Below the pieces are notes generated by a model. It was given only the letters and a program-made list of their open reading frames with translations, did not search any database and was not told the DNA's origin. From Borrelia puertoricensis (lineage in GTDB: Bacteria; Spirochaetota; Spirochaetia; Borreliales; Borreliaceae): DNA of 58,974 nt. The stretch's first letter is position 1, and each line of letters begins with the position of its first letter. The position numbers and the translations under genes were made by a program. Shown here one piece after another: positions 16,221 to 24,616 of the stretch. The stretch spans positions 1 to 58,974 of the forward strand of contig NZ_CP075386.1 in the NCBI RefSeq assembly GCF_023035875.1, in the 5' to 3' direction.

Positions 16221-17198
16221 TTAAGATTGTTTAATATCAACTCGTAAAATTGTTTTCTCTGTTGCTAAGAGTCCACCAAGTACAAAATCAAGATATGAAT
16301 GTGCAATATCAGTTGAATCTCTATCCACTTGCTCATTTGGCATTGGTAGCATATATTTACTTGGTTTGAACTTAATTAGTTCAGCATTTAATGGATAAAT
16401 GAGTATTTGATTTTGAAGTAAATTACTTGTTTCAATATAGACTTCTCTTCTATTATTAACAGCTTTTATTGTCTTAATAAGGAAGTCCTCCCAAGAATCA
16501 TTTGATGAATACGTAGCAGAAGATGAAGAAGAATTTGTTATTGCATATGGTTTAACTAACTTTAAACTAGTTAATGGATCAACTAATACCATCATAGGAG
16601 TTGAGAATTCATCTCCTAGCTCTAATTTTGCAAGACCCTTTTCGATACTTTCAAATATTTTATCCATTTTTTCTTTGTCGCTGCTACTTACCTCTTCTTT
16701 TACTTGATCTGGCATATTAAGTAGTCCAAACATATTAGGTAACATTCGTTTTTGATTCTTTCCATCTTTTTGGATTGACACAGTACCTGTTAATACAAAA
16801 TGATTTATCAGTTTTATTATTTCATTTGTTGCAAGTTTATATGCCTCCCCAAATGGAAGTAGATTATTATTTACATCTCCAGCATAATCATTACCTTTAT
16901 AAAATTTTTCAGAAGTTTGTTTTAAGTGTCTAAATTTATATTGTAACTTTAAATAATTAAGTCTCACTGACTCTGAACGAAATCCAATGGTTGCAATAGT
17001 ATTAACTTCATTTACTAATGTTGTAGGATTAGCATTAAGAAATGCATCCCACTTTATTGTTTTTAAATATCCCATCTTTAAATCAACATCTTCAATTTGT
17101 TCTTTTGAAAACCAGTTATAAAATACTGGTAATTTAATTTCTGAGAAAATATTCGCTATTTCTTTTGCATAATAATTTTGATCATATAATTCTGACAT
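16221..17198 (-). CDS. Probable major capsid protein, unit A
   Basis: 325-residue protein with about 85-90 percent identity to the unit B copy by eye, the best-conserved head gene. It begins MSELYDQNYYAKEIANIFSE and ends SYLDFVLGGLLATEKTILRVDIK. Size, strong conservation, and position after the DUF1357 and DUF228 genes and before the adaptor genes support major capsid protein. I see no diagnostic sequence motif, so the call rests on order. Confidence 0.7.
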   Translation of the reverse strand: MSELYDQNYYAKEIANIFSEIKLPVFYNWFSKEQIEDVDLKMGYLKTIKWDAFLNANPTTLVNEVNTIATIGFRSESVRLNYLKLQYKFRHLKQTSEKFYKGNDYAGDVNNNLLPFGEAYKLATNEIIKLINHFVLTGTVSIQKDGKNQKRMLPNMFGLLNMPDQVKEEVSSSDKEKMDKIFESIEKGLAKLELGDEFSTPMMVLVDPLTSLKLVKPYAITNSSSSSATYSSNDSWEDFLIKTIKAVNNRREVYIETSNLLQNQILIYPLNAELIKFKPSKYMLPMPNEQVDRDSTDIAHSYLDFVLGGLLATEKTILRVDIKQS

Positions 17199-17218
17199 CT
17201 TTAACCTCCTTTAACTAA

Positions 17219-17803
17219 TTAACTTGGTCTGGCTTTATTACCGTAAATAGCTACATTAACTATGCAAATTTTGTTTGTAGTACCATCAAGTGAAATTGCA
17301 TCTGATAAAGCATAGGCATTAATTTTGCTGTAACTTGAACTACTTTTTTCAAGCTCTCCATTTGCATCAAATTTAACTTTATCTTTTCTTTTTATACCAC
17401 TACTTTGTTTGGCTACTAAATACCCTTGAAAATTATTTGTAATAGGTATTACTGTTGCTATGCCAGTAAACTCATCTATATCACTGCATATTCCATATAG
17501 ATCATTCTCACCACCAACCTCAACATGTGGTTCATAGTGTGGATTGTTATTAGAAGTACTTGGATTTTCTACAACTAGTTTTACTCCTCTTTTGTATGGA
17601 TAACCTTTGACAGGATAATTTTCTAATTTGTCTTTACTACTAGTTACAGTCCCACCTTGGTTGGCAAAGTGTAAATTTTTATCTTTAAAATCAACTTTAT
17701 TACTAAAAAGACCAGGATCCCTATTTGGGTTTTTCATTAGGTCTTGTATCTCTTTTACCTTTTTATCATATTCTTCTTTAAGTTTTGTTATAGTCTCTGA
17801 CAT
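17219..17803 (-). CDS. DUF228 protein, single copy in unit A
   Basis: 194-residue Borrelia DUF228 protein. An N-terminal helix is followed by VDFKDKNLHFANQGGTVTSS, then KGYPYKRGVKL and a beta-rich half with LYGICSDIDEFTGIATVIPITNNFQGYLVA. Placement between the scaffold-like gene and the capsid gene suggests a head decoration protein. Unit B has three such genes in a row; this copy pairs best with 45273-45824 and 46625-47182. Confidence 0.8.
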   Translation of the reverse strand: MSETITKLKEEYDKKVKEIQDLMKNPNRDPGLFSNKVDFKDKNLHFANQGGTVTSSKDKLENYPVKGYPYKRGVKLVVENPSTSNNNPHYEPHVEVGGENDLYGICSDIDEFTGIATVIPITNNFQGYLVAKQSSGIKRKDKVKFDANGELEKSSSSYSKINAYALSDAISLDGTTNKICIVNVAIYGNKARPS

Positions 17804-17815
17804 GCATATATCTCC

Positions 17816-18487
17816 TTAAGCTGTTTTTTTCTCTTTAAGGTTATAAAACTCATGTATTCTATCTTTATAAGCATTGGCAACAGAAATATTAAATTCATCA
17901 AAGTTAACTGGTGAAAACCCTGAATCTAATAATGATATTCTATTCTCTATTTTAGAGATAATATCACCATGCTTAGAGTCAATATTACTTGCAGCACGTT
18001 TTCTCATGCTTATATTCACTTTTGCTAAAGATACAAGTTGTTCTAATATCTCTCCATCTAAATGTTCAAAATTATCTAGCTTGGAAATAGCTTTTATTTG
18101 TTCTTTAGGAACAAATTTTCTCACTAACTCTCTTCTTTGTGCTTGCATTATTTCTTTCAGTGAATAACCCTTAGAAAGAAGAGTATCTTTATCAAAATGC
18201 TTGCTTAAATGTGCTTTAGCTAATTGATCAATTTCATTTATCTTTTCAGCTTCTAAGAGTAACTGTTTCTCTACTCGCTCCCTATCTTCCGCATTTGCAA
18301 GCTCACGTGCAATTCGGTCATTTATACTTAATTTATTAACCCTTTCATCTTCTCGACTTACCTTTTCTTTAAGCTGCATATACTCTTCAAACTCTTCTTG
18401 ACTTATACGTTTAAACTTATCAGAAGAGCTATTATCATTAATCTGTATTACTACTTCTTCTGTATTTACATCTGACTCTTTTTCCAT
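17816..18487 (-). CDS. DUF1357 scaffold-like head protein, unit A
   Basis: 223-residue highly charged helical protein of Borrelia DUF1357. The middle part (INEIDQLAKAHLSKHFDKDTLL, GYSLKEIMQAQRRELVRKFVP) is conserved with unit B; the N-terminus is variable and acidic. Position between portal and capsid genes and the coiled-coil nature fit a scaffolding protein, which is inference. Confidence 0.78.
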   Translation of the reverse strand: MEKESDVNTEEVVIQINDNSSSDKFKRISQEEFEEYMQLKEKVSREDERVNKLSINDRIARELANAEDRERVEKQLLLEAEKINEIDQLAKAHLSKHFDKDTLLSKGYSLKEIMQAQRRELVRKFVPKEQIKAISKLDNFEHLDGEILEQLVSLAKVNISMRKRAASNIDSKHGDIISKIENRISLLDSGFSPVNFDEFNISVANAYKDRIHEFYNLKEKKTA

Positions 18488-18501
18488 GAAAACTCCTTAA
18501 C

Positions 18502-19710
18502 CTAAATTGAAAATAATTTTTCTTTTAGCTTTGATATCTCATCTTTGCTTAAAACACTTTTATTTATAAGTTCACTGTATTTACCGAAAAATTCTATTAA
18601 TTTGAGATCTCTATCTACTCTCTCTTCTTCACTAAGCATAACAAGAGAATTAAATTTCATCTCTAAACCAAAATACCTAGATAGTTTAATATTGACAGCA
18701 ATCTCTACTGCTTCTTGTATTCCTTTAAGAAAATCATAATAATTGGATCTATCTCCCTTACCATCATTTCCCAAACCTTTAGTCTGTTCATTAAAACTTC
18801 GAGTTAGTGGCTCTTTTGTATCTGCTCCTATCTTAGCTTTTACTAATGCCAATGCCTCTTTTAAATACGTAAGATCATACTTAATTACCTCTAATGATGC
18901 ATCTGTTGTTGAAGTGTAAAATATTCCTTCATTATTTAAACTTGACTTTAATCTCTCTATTTCTCTTGAGAGACTATCATTAATACTCTTAAGATCAGAT
19001 ATGCTGTTATTATCCTGTCTTTGTCTTTGAAATAGACCTGCAAATAATCCATTATTACTATTATTTCTATGTGTTAAGCTGTTTAATGATGCAGTTGCAT
19101 TTGATAGTGCATCTTGAAGTCCAACTAATGCTTCATCTTTATAAAAAAGAAAATTATGTGTCTCTATTCTCTTATCTATCTGTGTATAAATTTTCTCAAG
19201 TAGATAAATATTAAGTAAAAAACTTTCACTATAACATGGTATGTAACGTTTTAAGATATAATCATAATTATCAAAAATTATTACCCTACTCTTATGTATC
19301 TTAACTAAAGAGTAAGAAGTATTTCCTTCTTTTACTGTGTAAGTAATATACTGGTCATAAATGCCCGGGTCTTTAACTAAATTGAAATCTAGATATTTAA
19401 ATCCAATGGGCAATTCAGAATTTACTTCTTCTTCTAATTCTGTCAGTTCATCACGAGTTAGAACTAAAATATATCCTGCACCATTAAATCTATAACTAAT
19501 TATAAGATTTAAAAGAGCATCTTTAAGCTCTCTTTTAAGTCTTGCTATCTCAGATTCACTAATATTATCTAAACTTTCAAGATGAATACCATTCTTCAGT
19601 GCATCCTCAGCAGGATTCTCTATATAGTTCCTAAAAACAAGCGAATATTTATATAATTCCAAAGGACAGATCTTATTTGATCGTTTCTTTATTTCATCAA
19701 AATAATACAA
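18502..19710 (-). CDS. Phage portal protein, unit A
   Basis: 402-residue DUF1073-type portal protein, forming the DNA entry ring of the head. The middle VKIHKSRVIIFDNYDYIL and the block YDLTYLKEALALVKAKIGADTKEPLTRSFNEQTKGLGNDGKGD-type region is nearly identical in unit B. Start: a TTG at 19710 with AAAGGA just upstream gives 402 residues, matching 403 in unit B. ATGs at 19737 and 19770 are in frame but overlap or lie upstream of a consensus-like promoter (19742-19770), so they are unlikely. Confidence 0.8.
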   Translation of the reverse strand: MYYFDEIKKRSNKICPLELYKYSLVFRNYIENPAEDALKNGIHLESLDNISESEIARLKRELKDALLNLIISYRFNGAGYILVLTRDELTELEEEVNSELPIGFKYLDFNLVKDPGIYDQYITYTVKEGNTSYSLVKIHKSRVIIFDNYDYILKRYIPCYSESFLLNIYLLEKIYTQIDKRIETHNFLFYKDEALVGLQDALSNATASLNSLTHRNNSNNGLFAGLFQRQRQDNNSISDLKSINDSLSREIERLKSSLNNEGIFYTSTTDASLEVIKYDLTYLKEALALVKAKIGADTKEPLTRSFNEQTKGLGNDGKGDRSNYYDFLKGIQEAVEIAVNIKLSRYFGLEMKFNSLVMLSEEERVDRDLKLIEFFGKYSELINKSVLSKDEISKLKEKLFSI

Positions 19711-19741
19711 ATTTGTTCCTTTATTTTCAGTTTGCATATAG

Positions 19742-19770
19742 ATTGTAGCAAAAATAATAGTTTTTGTCAA
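19742..19770 (-). promoter_or_regulatory. Sigma70-type promoter of the unit A head genes
   Basis: On the minus strand TTGACA (19770-19765) and TACAAT (19747-19742) are separated by exactly 17 bases. This is the best promoter match in the window and points into the portal gene, with transcription expected near 19735. No equally good pair is visible before the unit B portal gene. Confidence 0.75.
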
Positions 19771-19785
19771 AATAAAAGAAACAAA

Positions 19786-19825
19786 TACAGATACAATAAA
19801 ATATAGATATTTTATTGTATCTGTA
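19786..19825. repeat. 40-bp palindrome between bdr and the head promoter, unit A
   Basis: Perfect 19-base arms, TACAGATACAATAAAATAT at 19786-19804 and its complement at 19807-19825, flank a 2-base centre. Read leftward it is followed by a T-rich stretch, so it could be the bdr terminator; it also lies 15 bases upstream of the -35 box and could be an operator. Unit B has no equivalent. Confidence 0.75.
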
Positions 19826-19885
19826 CTAATTGGTGGGGGAAATAAAATGGTAAAAATCTTAAATTTATTTTTTATTTAATTAAAA

Positions 19886-20464
19886 TTATTTCAATAATAA
19901 TGCTAATAAAATACCTAAAGTAAGAGTTATGATAGTACCAAACATCCAATTATGGAGTTTAGATGTGTTTTTAAATTCTAATGTAGATTTCTCTATCTTA
20001 TTATCAAGTTCATTGAATTTAGTATCTATCTTGTTATCAAGTTCATTGAATTTAGTATCTATCTTATTATTAAGATTATTCTCAACTGCATCTATTTTAT
20101 TATCAAGGTCCTTAATATCAGATTTTAAAGTTGTCTCAACCCTTTGAATCTCAGATTGTAAGAGAGCTTCAACTTTTTCAAGCTTAAGGTTAAAGTTACT
20201 CTCAACGGTGTCTATTTTTTTATCGAGTTCATTAAATTTAGTATCTATTTTGGTGTTAAGCTCATCCTTAACACTACTAATCCCATCTTCTAAGTGTTTC
20301 AATTTTATATCAAAGTTTTCTTTTAAGAATTCAATGTCTTTGTAAGTCAGCTCATTACGATAATACCTATAAGACAGATCAATAGCAATATCTCTCTTAA
20401 TACCGGCTTTAGTAAGTTCAGCTATAACCATTTGCTGTGTAATAACAGGTTGAGCAAGTCCCAT
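19886..20464 (-). CDS. bdr: Bdr repeat-containing membrane protein, unit A (terminase-linked copy)
   Basis: 192-residue Bdr. N-terminus MGLAQPVITQQMVIAELTKAGIKRDIAIDLSYRYY-type domain, then coiled-coil repeats such as KIDTKFNELDNK, and a C-terminal membrane helix (LHNWMFGTIITLTLGILLALLLK). It lies between the large terminase and portal genes. Its head domain differs from that of the partition-linked Bdr, so the two belong to separate Bdr subfamilies. The unit B equivalent is longer (246 residues) through a 120-bp tandem duplication. Confidence 0.9.
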   Translation of the reverse strand: MGLAQPVITQQMVIAELTKAGIKRDIAIDLSYRYYRNELTYKDIEFLKENFDIKLKHLEDGISSVKDELNTKIDTKFNELDKKIDTVESNFNLKLEKVEALLQSEIQRVETTLKSDIKDLDNKIDAVENNLNNKIDTKFNELDNKIDTKFNELDNKIEKSTLEFKNTSKLHNWMFGTIITLTLGILLALLLK

Positions 20465-20505
20465 AAAAACACTCCTTATGTAATTATTATATAATATTTT
20501 AAGTA

Positions 20506-21858
20506 TTATAGGAACCTTATTTTAGTAAAATGTGCTCTGAGGGTACGCATACTTAGAGTCAATAACATATATGATGCTGATAGGCTATCTAATGAATCAT
20601 CATCACTCTTCCCATCTCCTTTGTACTTATAAATATCAGATACAGCTGACTTACTTGAATAATCCATAATACTAAGTTTAGATGTTGCAAATGGCTCTAT
20701 TAATGTAGCAATTCTAGTAAATTTATTACTTATAGGTTTAATTGGAGCAATTTTAAAATTATGACTCATCCCTGCTCTAAGTTTAAGAAACGTTTTAGTC
20801 ACATTCCCATGCCCAGAAATATCATCCCTATCTTCAACATATAGTTTGTGTACATTAAGATTTGTAAGTATAGTTTTAATTGTATTTAACATCTTAGGAT
20901 CACCTACTGGTAACTTTTCTTGAAAAATAAATGCATAATAACTTTGATCTACTCGCTCCAAAACACAAAGAGCTGTATTATCTCCTCCTATACTGTATGC
21001 AGGATCTAAATATGCTATAGGACTTTTAAATTCATGCTTACTTGTAAGATTAACATTGGTAAATATCAAGTCACAGGACGAAACCCATTCTCCAAGTAGA
21101 ACCCTTGCTTTATATGTTGGAATGTCCCTGTAAATCTCTTCTTGGTTTTTAATAAATTCTCTAGCAATTAATTCATTATCATATGTTGTAAAGTTATATG
21201 TAGAGTAAATTTTTGTATTATCAATATAATCAGTTTTAAAGAAATGTTCAGGACTATCTGGATTGGTATCAAATATAATTGCCTGCATTCCTACTCTAAG
21301 CCTTTTTAAACATTCTATTAATGTTTCTTTATGCAGTGTAGTAGCTTCATTAACGTAAATAAGCGCCGAATTAGACCCTCTAAACCGCTCAAAATCACTC
21401 ACCTTATCACCACCATACAGATTAACTTTTAGTGAGTCTATTTCAAAATATGATGTATTAGAAAATTTTGGCCTAAAGGGTATCTTAAGCATACTAGCAA
21501 TCTTTTCAAACTGCCCTAAAACATTAATCTTTAATGATTTTTGTGAATTTCCTATTATAAAATTATTTGTATCTTGCCTGTAAAGATGTCTATTCTTAAT
21601 GAGCATCTTTAGATATAAATAACATGCTAGAAACGTCTTACCGCTAGCAATCCCACCTGATAGGATAATTTTACTTTGCTTATTCTTCTCGATATTACGT
21701 ATTACTTTAAGTTGTTTTGAAGTTAAATATTTATTCTCAAATCCTTTAAAATCAATTATTATCTTCTTCAGTTTAATAAAAGACGTAATATCAATACCAA
21801 ATGAACGTTTATATTCTCTCTGCATCTCTCTAAATAACGGTAGCTTGTATATATCCAC
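20506..21858 (-). CDS. terL: Terminase large subunit, unit A
   Basis: 450-residue packaging ATPase-nuclease. Walker A GGIASGKT lies at residues 68-75, Walker B LIYVNE at about 166-171 and the coupling segment FDTNP near 197-201. The C-terminal nuclease has YLDPAYS (Asp near 285), VEDRDD, and GDGKSDDDSLD acidic motifs. The GTG at 21858 is chosen because AAGGA lies seven bases upstream and the length then equals the unit B protein (450); a farther ATG at 21897 would overlap the upstream gene by 29 bases. Confidence 0.93.
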   Translation of the reverse strand: MDIYKLPLFREMQREYKRSFGIDITSFIKLKKIIIDFKGFENKYLTSKQLKVIRNIEKNKQSKIILSGGIASGKTFLACYLYLKMLIKNRHLYRQDTNNFIIGNSQKSLKINVLGQFEKIASMLKIPFRPKFSNTSYFEIDSLKVNLYGGDKVSDFERFRGSNSALIYVNEATTLHKETLIECLKRLRVGMQAIIFDTNPDSPEHFFKTDYIDNTKIYSTYNFTTYDNELIAREFIKNQEEIYRDIPTYKARVLLGEWVSSCDLIFTNVNLTSKHEFKSPIAYLDPAYSIGGDNTALCVLERVDQSYYAFIFQEKLPVGDPKMLNTIKTILTNLNVHKLYVEDRDDISGHGNVTKTFLKLRAGMSHNFKIAPIKPISNKFTRIATLIEPFATSKLSIMDYSSKSAVSDIYKYKGDGKSDDDSLDSLSASYMLLTLSMRTLRAHFTKIRFL

Positions 21859-21868
21859 ACTATGATCC

Positions 21869-22399
21869 TTAAAGTTTAAATTTAATTTGTGAATCAAAAT
21901 CAGTAGCTTTTAATTTAACCATTACTTGATAAATCAAATCCATTTCTTGTATCTCTTTCTCTCGTTTAACATTATCAAGTTTAAATATCTTATCATTAAG
22001 CTGTTCATTATCATTCTCTTTTCTGAGGTTTTTAATTTCTTCTTCTAATATTTCTATTTTATCTTTATAAGGTTTAAGTTCTAATTCTAAATATCTACTA
22101 AATGAATCAATAAATTTAATTCCCAATGTACTCTTAGCAATCTTAAATTGGCTTTTAAGATTGCTTGCCTCAGCATTACTTTCCGATGCTCTAATTAAAA
22201 CATTAGTTAGTGTATCTTCACTAATTGTTAGTTTAGAAGTACTACCTATATTATTAACCTCTCTAATTTTCCATTTTCGCCTCATTTTACACACATTAGC
22301 ACGACTCACTCCAAGCTCTTTTGCAATACCTGTATCATTAAGCTTTCCTTCATTAAAATACATAACATAATCATCAAACGACTTCTTTTCTCTACGCAT
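21869..22399 (-). CDS. DUF603 protein, candidate small terminase, unit A
   Basis: 176-residue Borrelia DUF603 protein. A helix-turn-helix (DTGIAKELGVSRANVCKMRRKW) lies near residues 18-40, followed by a long coiled coil. Position immediately upstream of the large terminase, a DNA-binding N-terminus and an oligomerising helix fit a small terminase subunit that recognises the packaging site. Stop lies ten bases before the terL start. Confidence 0.8.
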   Translation of the reverse strand: MRREKKSFDDYVMYFNEGKLNDTGIAKELGVSRANVCKMRRKWKIREVNNIGSTSKLTISEDTLTNVLIRASESNAEASNLKSQFKIAKSTLGIKFIDSFSRYLELELKPYKDKIEILEEEIKNLRKENDNEQLNDKIFKLDNVKREKEIQEMDLIYQVMVKLKATDFDSQIKFKL

Positions 22400-22560
22400 A
22401 CTTCTTTAACCATAATTTAAATTAAATTAAGTCAAAACAAGTTAATTTTTGTTAACTAATTTTAACATAAACTATATAACATAAGTAATAAGACTACAAA
22501 TATATACTCAATATCAAAATAATAGATTATAATACTTGAATTAATAAGGAGAATATTTAC

Positions 22561-23190
22561 ATGAATAAATATATAAAATTGATAATATTATGTATAGCAT
22601 TAATGTTATACGGCTGTGGTGACAGTCAAGTGAATAGAGGAGCTATAATAACAGATCCAAATTCACCAATAGCACCACCAATAGTACTACCAACAACAGA
22701 AATAGAAGGATCAAAATTTAACTTCTTGATAAAGGTATTTGATTTAGCACATGATCATACTAGTCGCAAACCAATTCCGAATGACTATAAAGAAAAGATC
22801 ACAAACTTTAAAACATGGTTATCAAACAATACACAAAAACAACAAGAATTAGTTAATGCGTTTACTGAGGCTTATAACTATTTAAAAATAAAAAGACAAA
22901 AATATGCACCTAACGAAAATTTTGATGAATATATAGAAAATGCTATTCTTGTTGAAGATAGTGACAATCAAAATAATAAATATGGACCAATAAATATATA
23001 CCCATTTTCCGGTTTAGGGGCTACATACAATGTTGGCAAAAATTCTATAGGTGCATTCTTTGCACGCATTATAACAGAGCTAATATACGATCCGTCTCAC
23101 CCTCCAAAAATTTCAAACGAAGAATTATTTAACATAATGATACAAGAAATGGGTCATGCAACAAATATGTTGAAACAAAATTGGCCATAG
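22561..23190 (+). CDS. Mlp-type lipoprotein, unit A
   Basis: 209-residue predicted lipoprotein. Signal peptide MNKYIKLIILCIALMLYGC with lipobox Cys19, then a proline-rich tether. The body (FKTWLSNNTQKQQELVNAFTEAYNYLK) corresponds to the first half of the longer unit B lipoprotein at 52783-53760. Upstream TATAAT at 22528-22533 and AAGGAG before the ATG. cp32 plasmids carry variable surface lipoproteins (Mlp and others) at this site; surface exposure is inferred. Confidence 0.78.
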   Translation: MNKYIKLIILCIALMLYGCGDSQVNRGAIITDPNSPIAPPIVLPTTEIEGSKFNFLIKVFDLAHDHTSRKPIPNDYKEKITNFKTWLSNNTQKQQELVNAFTEAYNYLKIKRQKYAPNENFDEYIENAILVEDSDNQNNKYGPINIYPFSGLGATYNVGKNSIGAFFARIITELIYDPSHPPKISNEELFNIMIQEMGHATNMLKQNWP

Positions 23191-23237
23191 TCAAGAAATA
23201 AGTAAAAATAAAAAGTAGAATGTAATAAAAGCAAACT

Positions 23238-23262
23238 AAGATAGTAGTAAGTCTACTATCTT
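23238..23262. terminator. Hairpin after the unit A lipoprotein gene
   Basis: Perfect 10-base arms with a five-base loop, 47 bases after the lipoprotein stop. The following sequence is AT-rich but lacks a clean T run, so it is a moderate terminator candidate. Confidence 0.5.
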
Positions 23263-23615
23263 AATAGTAAAGATAAAGTTGCAATTCAAATATTCAAAAC
23301 AAAAATGAGAAATAAAGAAATAAGCAAGCAAACAAAAAAGTAAAGTAATTAAATAAAAGTAAAAAGTAAACATTTTGTTAACTTGAGGTTAACAGAGAAA
23401 GTGGGATTAAAAAACATAGAAGTAACAAGTCCATTGCAAAATTGAAAGATACTGAGTAGACAAATAAAGCAAATGGGAAGCAAAATTTGGAGTATTTGTT
23501 AAAGATAGCAAGAAGTATGGTAGATATTTATTGCTGCTTCTCCTTAAAACAACTTTTCTCTAAACTACAAGTATTCTACACACCATATTTTCCATGCAAT
23601 GTAGACCTTTAAAAA

Positions 23616-23645
23616 TTGACTCTACGTGTAAGTATTTGCTAATAT
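23616..23645 (+). promoter_or_regulatory. Recombinase promoter, unit A
   Basis: TTGACT (23616-23621) and TAATAT (23640-23645), 18-base spacer, with TTTGC before the -10 box forming an extended -10. It lies 53 bases before the start codon. The same elements are conserved at 54135-54164. Confidence 0.65.
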
Positions 23646-23650
23646 TTTTA
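23635..23650 (+). repeat. 16-bp direct repeat flanking the recombinase, left copy, unit A
   Basis: TTTGCTAATATTTTTA here recurs exactly at 24467-24482 after the gene, and both copies recur in unit B (54154-54169, 54986-55001). The left copies overlap the recombinase -10 box. Confidence 0.7.
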
Positions 23651-23698
23651 TAACTAATTTTATCTATTTTTAATGTGTTTAGTTAACTTTGAAATTAC

Positions 23699-24457
23699 AT
23701 GAAAGGAAAACATTTAATTAACTGCAGTCTTAACTTAAAAATTAAAGAATTAGAAATGCAAAATCAACGCTTAAGTGAAGAATTAACTCTACTTAAAAGT
23801 CAAAGCAAAACTAGACATACTAAAAAATTATCCCCACCTTTAAGATTTTATCTAAATGACAGGACAATTAGACTTGTAAAACGCTCTATAGAGAGATTTA
23901 AAGAACAAGACCCAATATCTGGATGGTTTGTACACTTACTCTCAATTACTGGTTGTAGGGGTGTTGAGATGCAAAATGTAAAACTTACTGATATATATAA
24001 AGAGACGTGTAGTAATGGTGAAGTATTTTATTCTATTCGCGTTAATGTAGCTAAAAAGCGTAGCAATATCTGTATTAGAGAAGTAGTCATTAGTAAATCT
24101 GAATTTAAATCTATAATGCAAGCCCATCAAAACTACTTTTTATCTAAAGGAAAAGACACAAGACGTACATATCTATTTCAAAAAAGTAAACTTAAATTTC
24201 GTGACAATAAAATTAACATAACTGAAATTTCAAAACAGTTTAAGGAATTACTCATTAAGGGAGGATTTAAACATCGCAAATCTTTGCATATACTTCGTAA
24301 TATATTTATAGCATCACTAAAGTCTAGAGGATATAATTCATTTGAAATTAAAGAACTTATGAAATATTCATCTACTTCTGAGATTGATAATGTTTATGGT
24401 CTCTCAAGTGCAAGTAAAATACAGGCTTACAAAGATATCAAAACTAGCTTGAAATAA
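23699..24457 (+). CDS. Tyrosine recombinase (integrase family), unit A
   Basis: 252-residue tyrosine recombinase. The catalytic pattern is readable: Arg in TGCRGVE, Lys in VAKKRS, HxxR in LHILRN, and a C-terminal Tyr in DNVYGLSS; the usual second His is a Lys in LMKYSS. The N-terminus is a short coiled coil rather than a full core-binding domain. It is nearly identical to the unit B copy. There is only a weak ribosome binding site before the ATG. It may resolve multimers or move the prophage; the target site is unknown. Confidence 0.85.
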   Translation: MKGKHLINCSLNLKIKELEMQNQRLSEELTLLKSQSKTRHTKKLSPPLRFYLNDRTIRLVKRSIERFKEQDPISGWFVHLLSITGCRGVEMQNVKLTDIYKETCSNGEVFYSIRVNVAKKRSNICIREVVISKSEFKSIMQAHQNYFLSKGKDTRRTYLFQKSKLKFRDNKINITEISKQFKELLIKGGFKHRKSLHILRNIFIASLKSRGYNSFEIKELMKYSSTSEIDNVYGLSSASKIQAYKDIKTSLK

Positions 24458-24466
24458 CTTTTAAAT

Positions 24467-24482
24467 TTTGCTAATATTTTTA
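24467..24482 (+). repeat. 16-bp direct repeat flanking the recombinase, right copy, unit A
   Basis: Exact second copy of TTTGCTAATATTTTTA, ten bases after the recombinase stop. Candidate recombinase-binding site or a chance AT-rich duplication. Confidence 0.6.
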
Positions 24483-24524
24483 AGGACTACTCCCCCCACT
24501 TCAAGATTTTTACCAAGCACCAGT

Positions 24525-24552
24525 AAATACCTAATTTGACATTTAGGTATTT
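24525..24552. terminator. Terminator after the recombinase, unit A
   Basis: AAATACCTAA (24525-24534) and TTAGGTATTT (24543-24552) form ten-base arms with an eight-base loop, followed by ATTTTA. Conserved at 55044-55071. Confidence 0.7.
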
Positions 24553-24581
24553 ATTTTACAAAAAAAATATTTGTTAATCCT

Positions 24582-24610
24582 TTGTTTTTGATAATTCTTT
24601 AGTTTATAAT
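24582..24610 (+). promoter_or_regulatory. Promoter of predicted small RNA, unit A
   Basis: TTGTTT (24582-24587) and TATAAT (24605-24610) with a 17-base spacer. Both boxes and the spacing are kept at 55101-55129 in unit B although bases in the spacer differ. Confidence 0.65.
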
Positions 24611-24616
24611 ATATAT

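Larger units (their letters stand above)
23191..23698. other. Noncoding region before the recombinase, unit A
   Basis: About 500 bases with no supportable gene. It holds a hairpin AAGATAGTAG-TAAGT-CTACTATCTT (23238-23262) that may end the lipoprotein transcript, an inverted repeat TGTTAAC-TTGAG-GTTAACA (23376-23394), and, from about 23360 onward, sequence strongly conserved with unit B (53875-54217) despite being noncoding. The recombinase promoter is at its end. Confidence 0.6.

Noticed and set aside
24525..24552. Inverted repeat after the recombinase as an attachment site core
   Set aside because: It is conserved at the gene end with T-rich flanks in both units, which a simple terminator explains.
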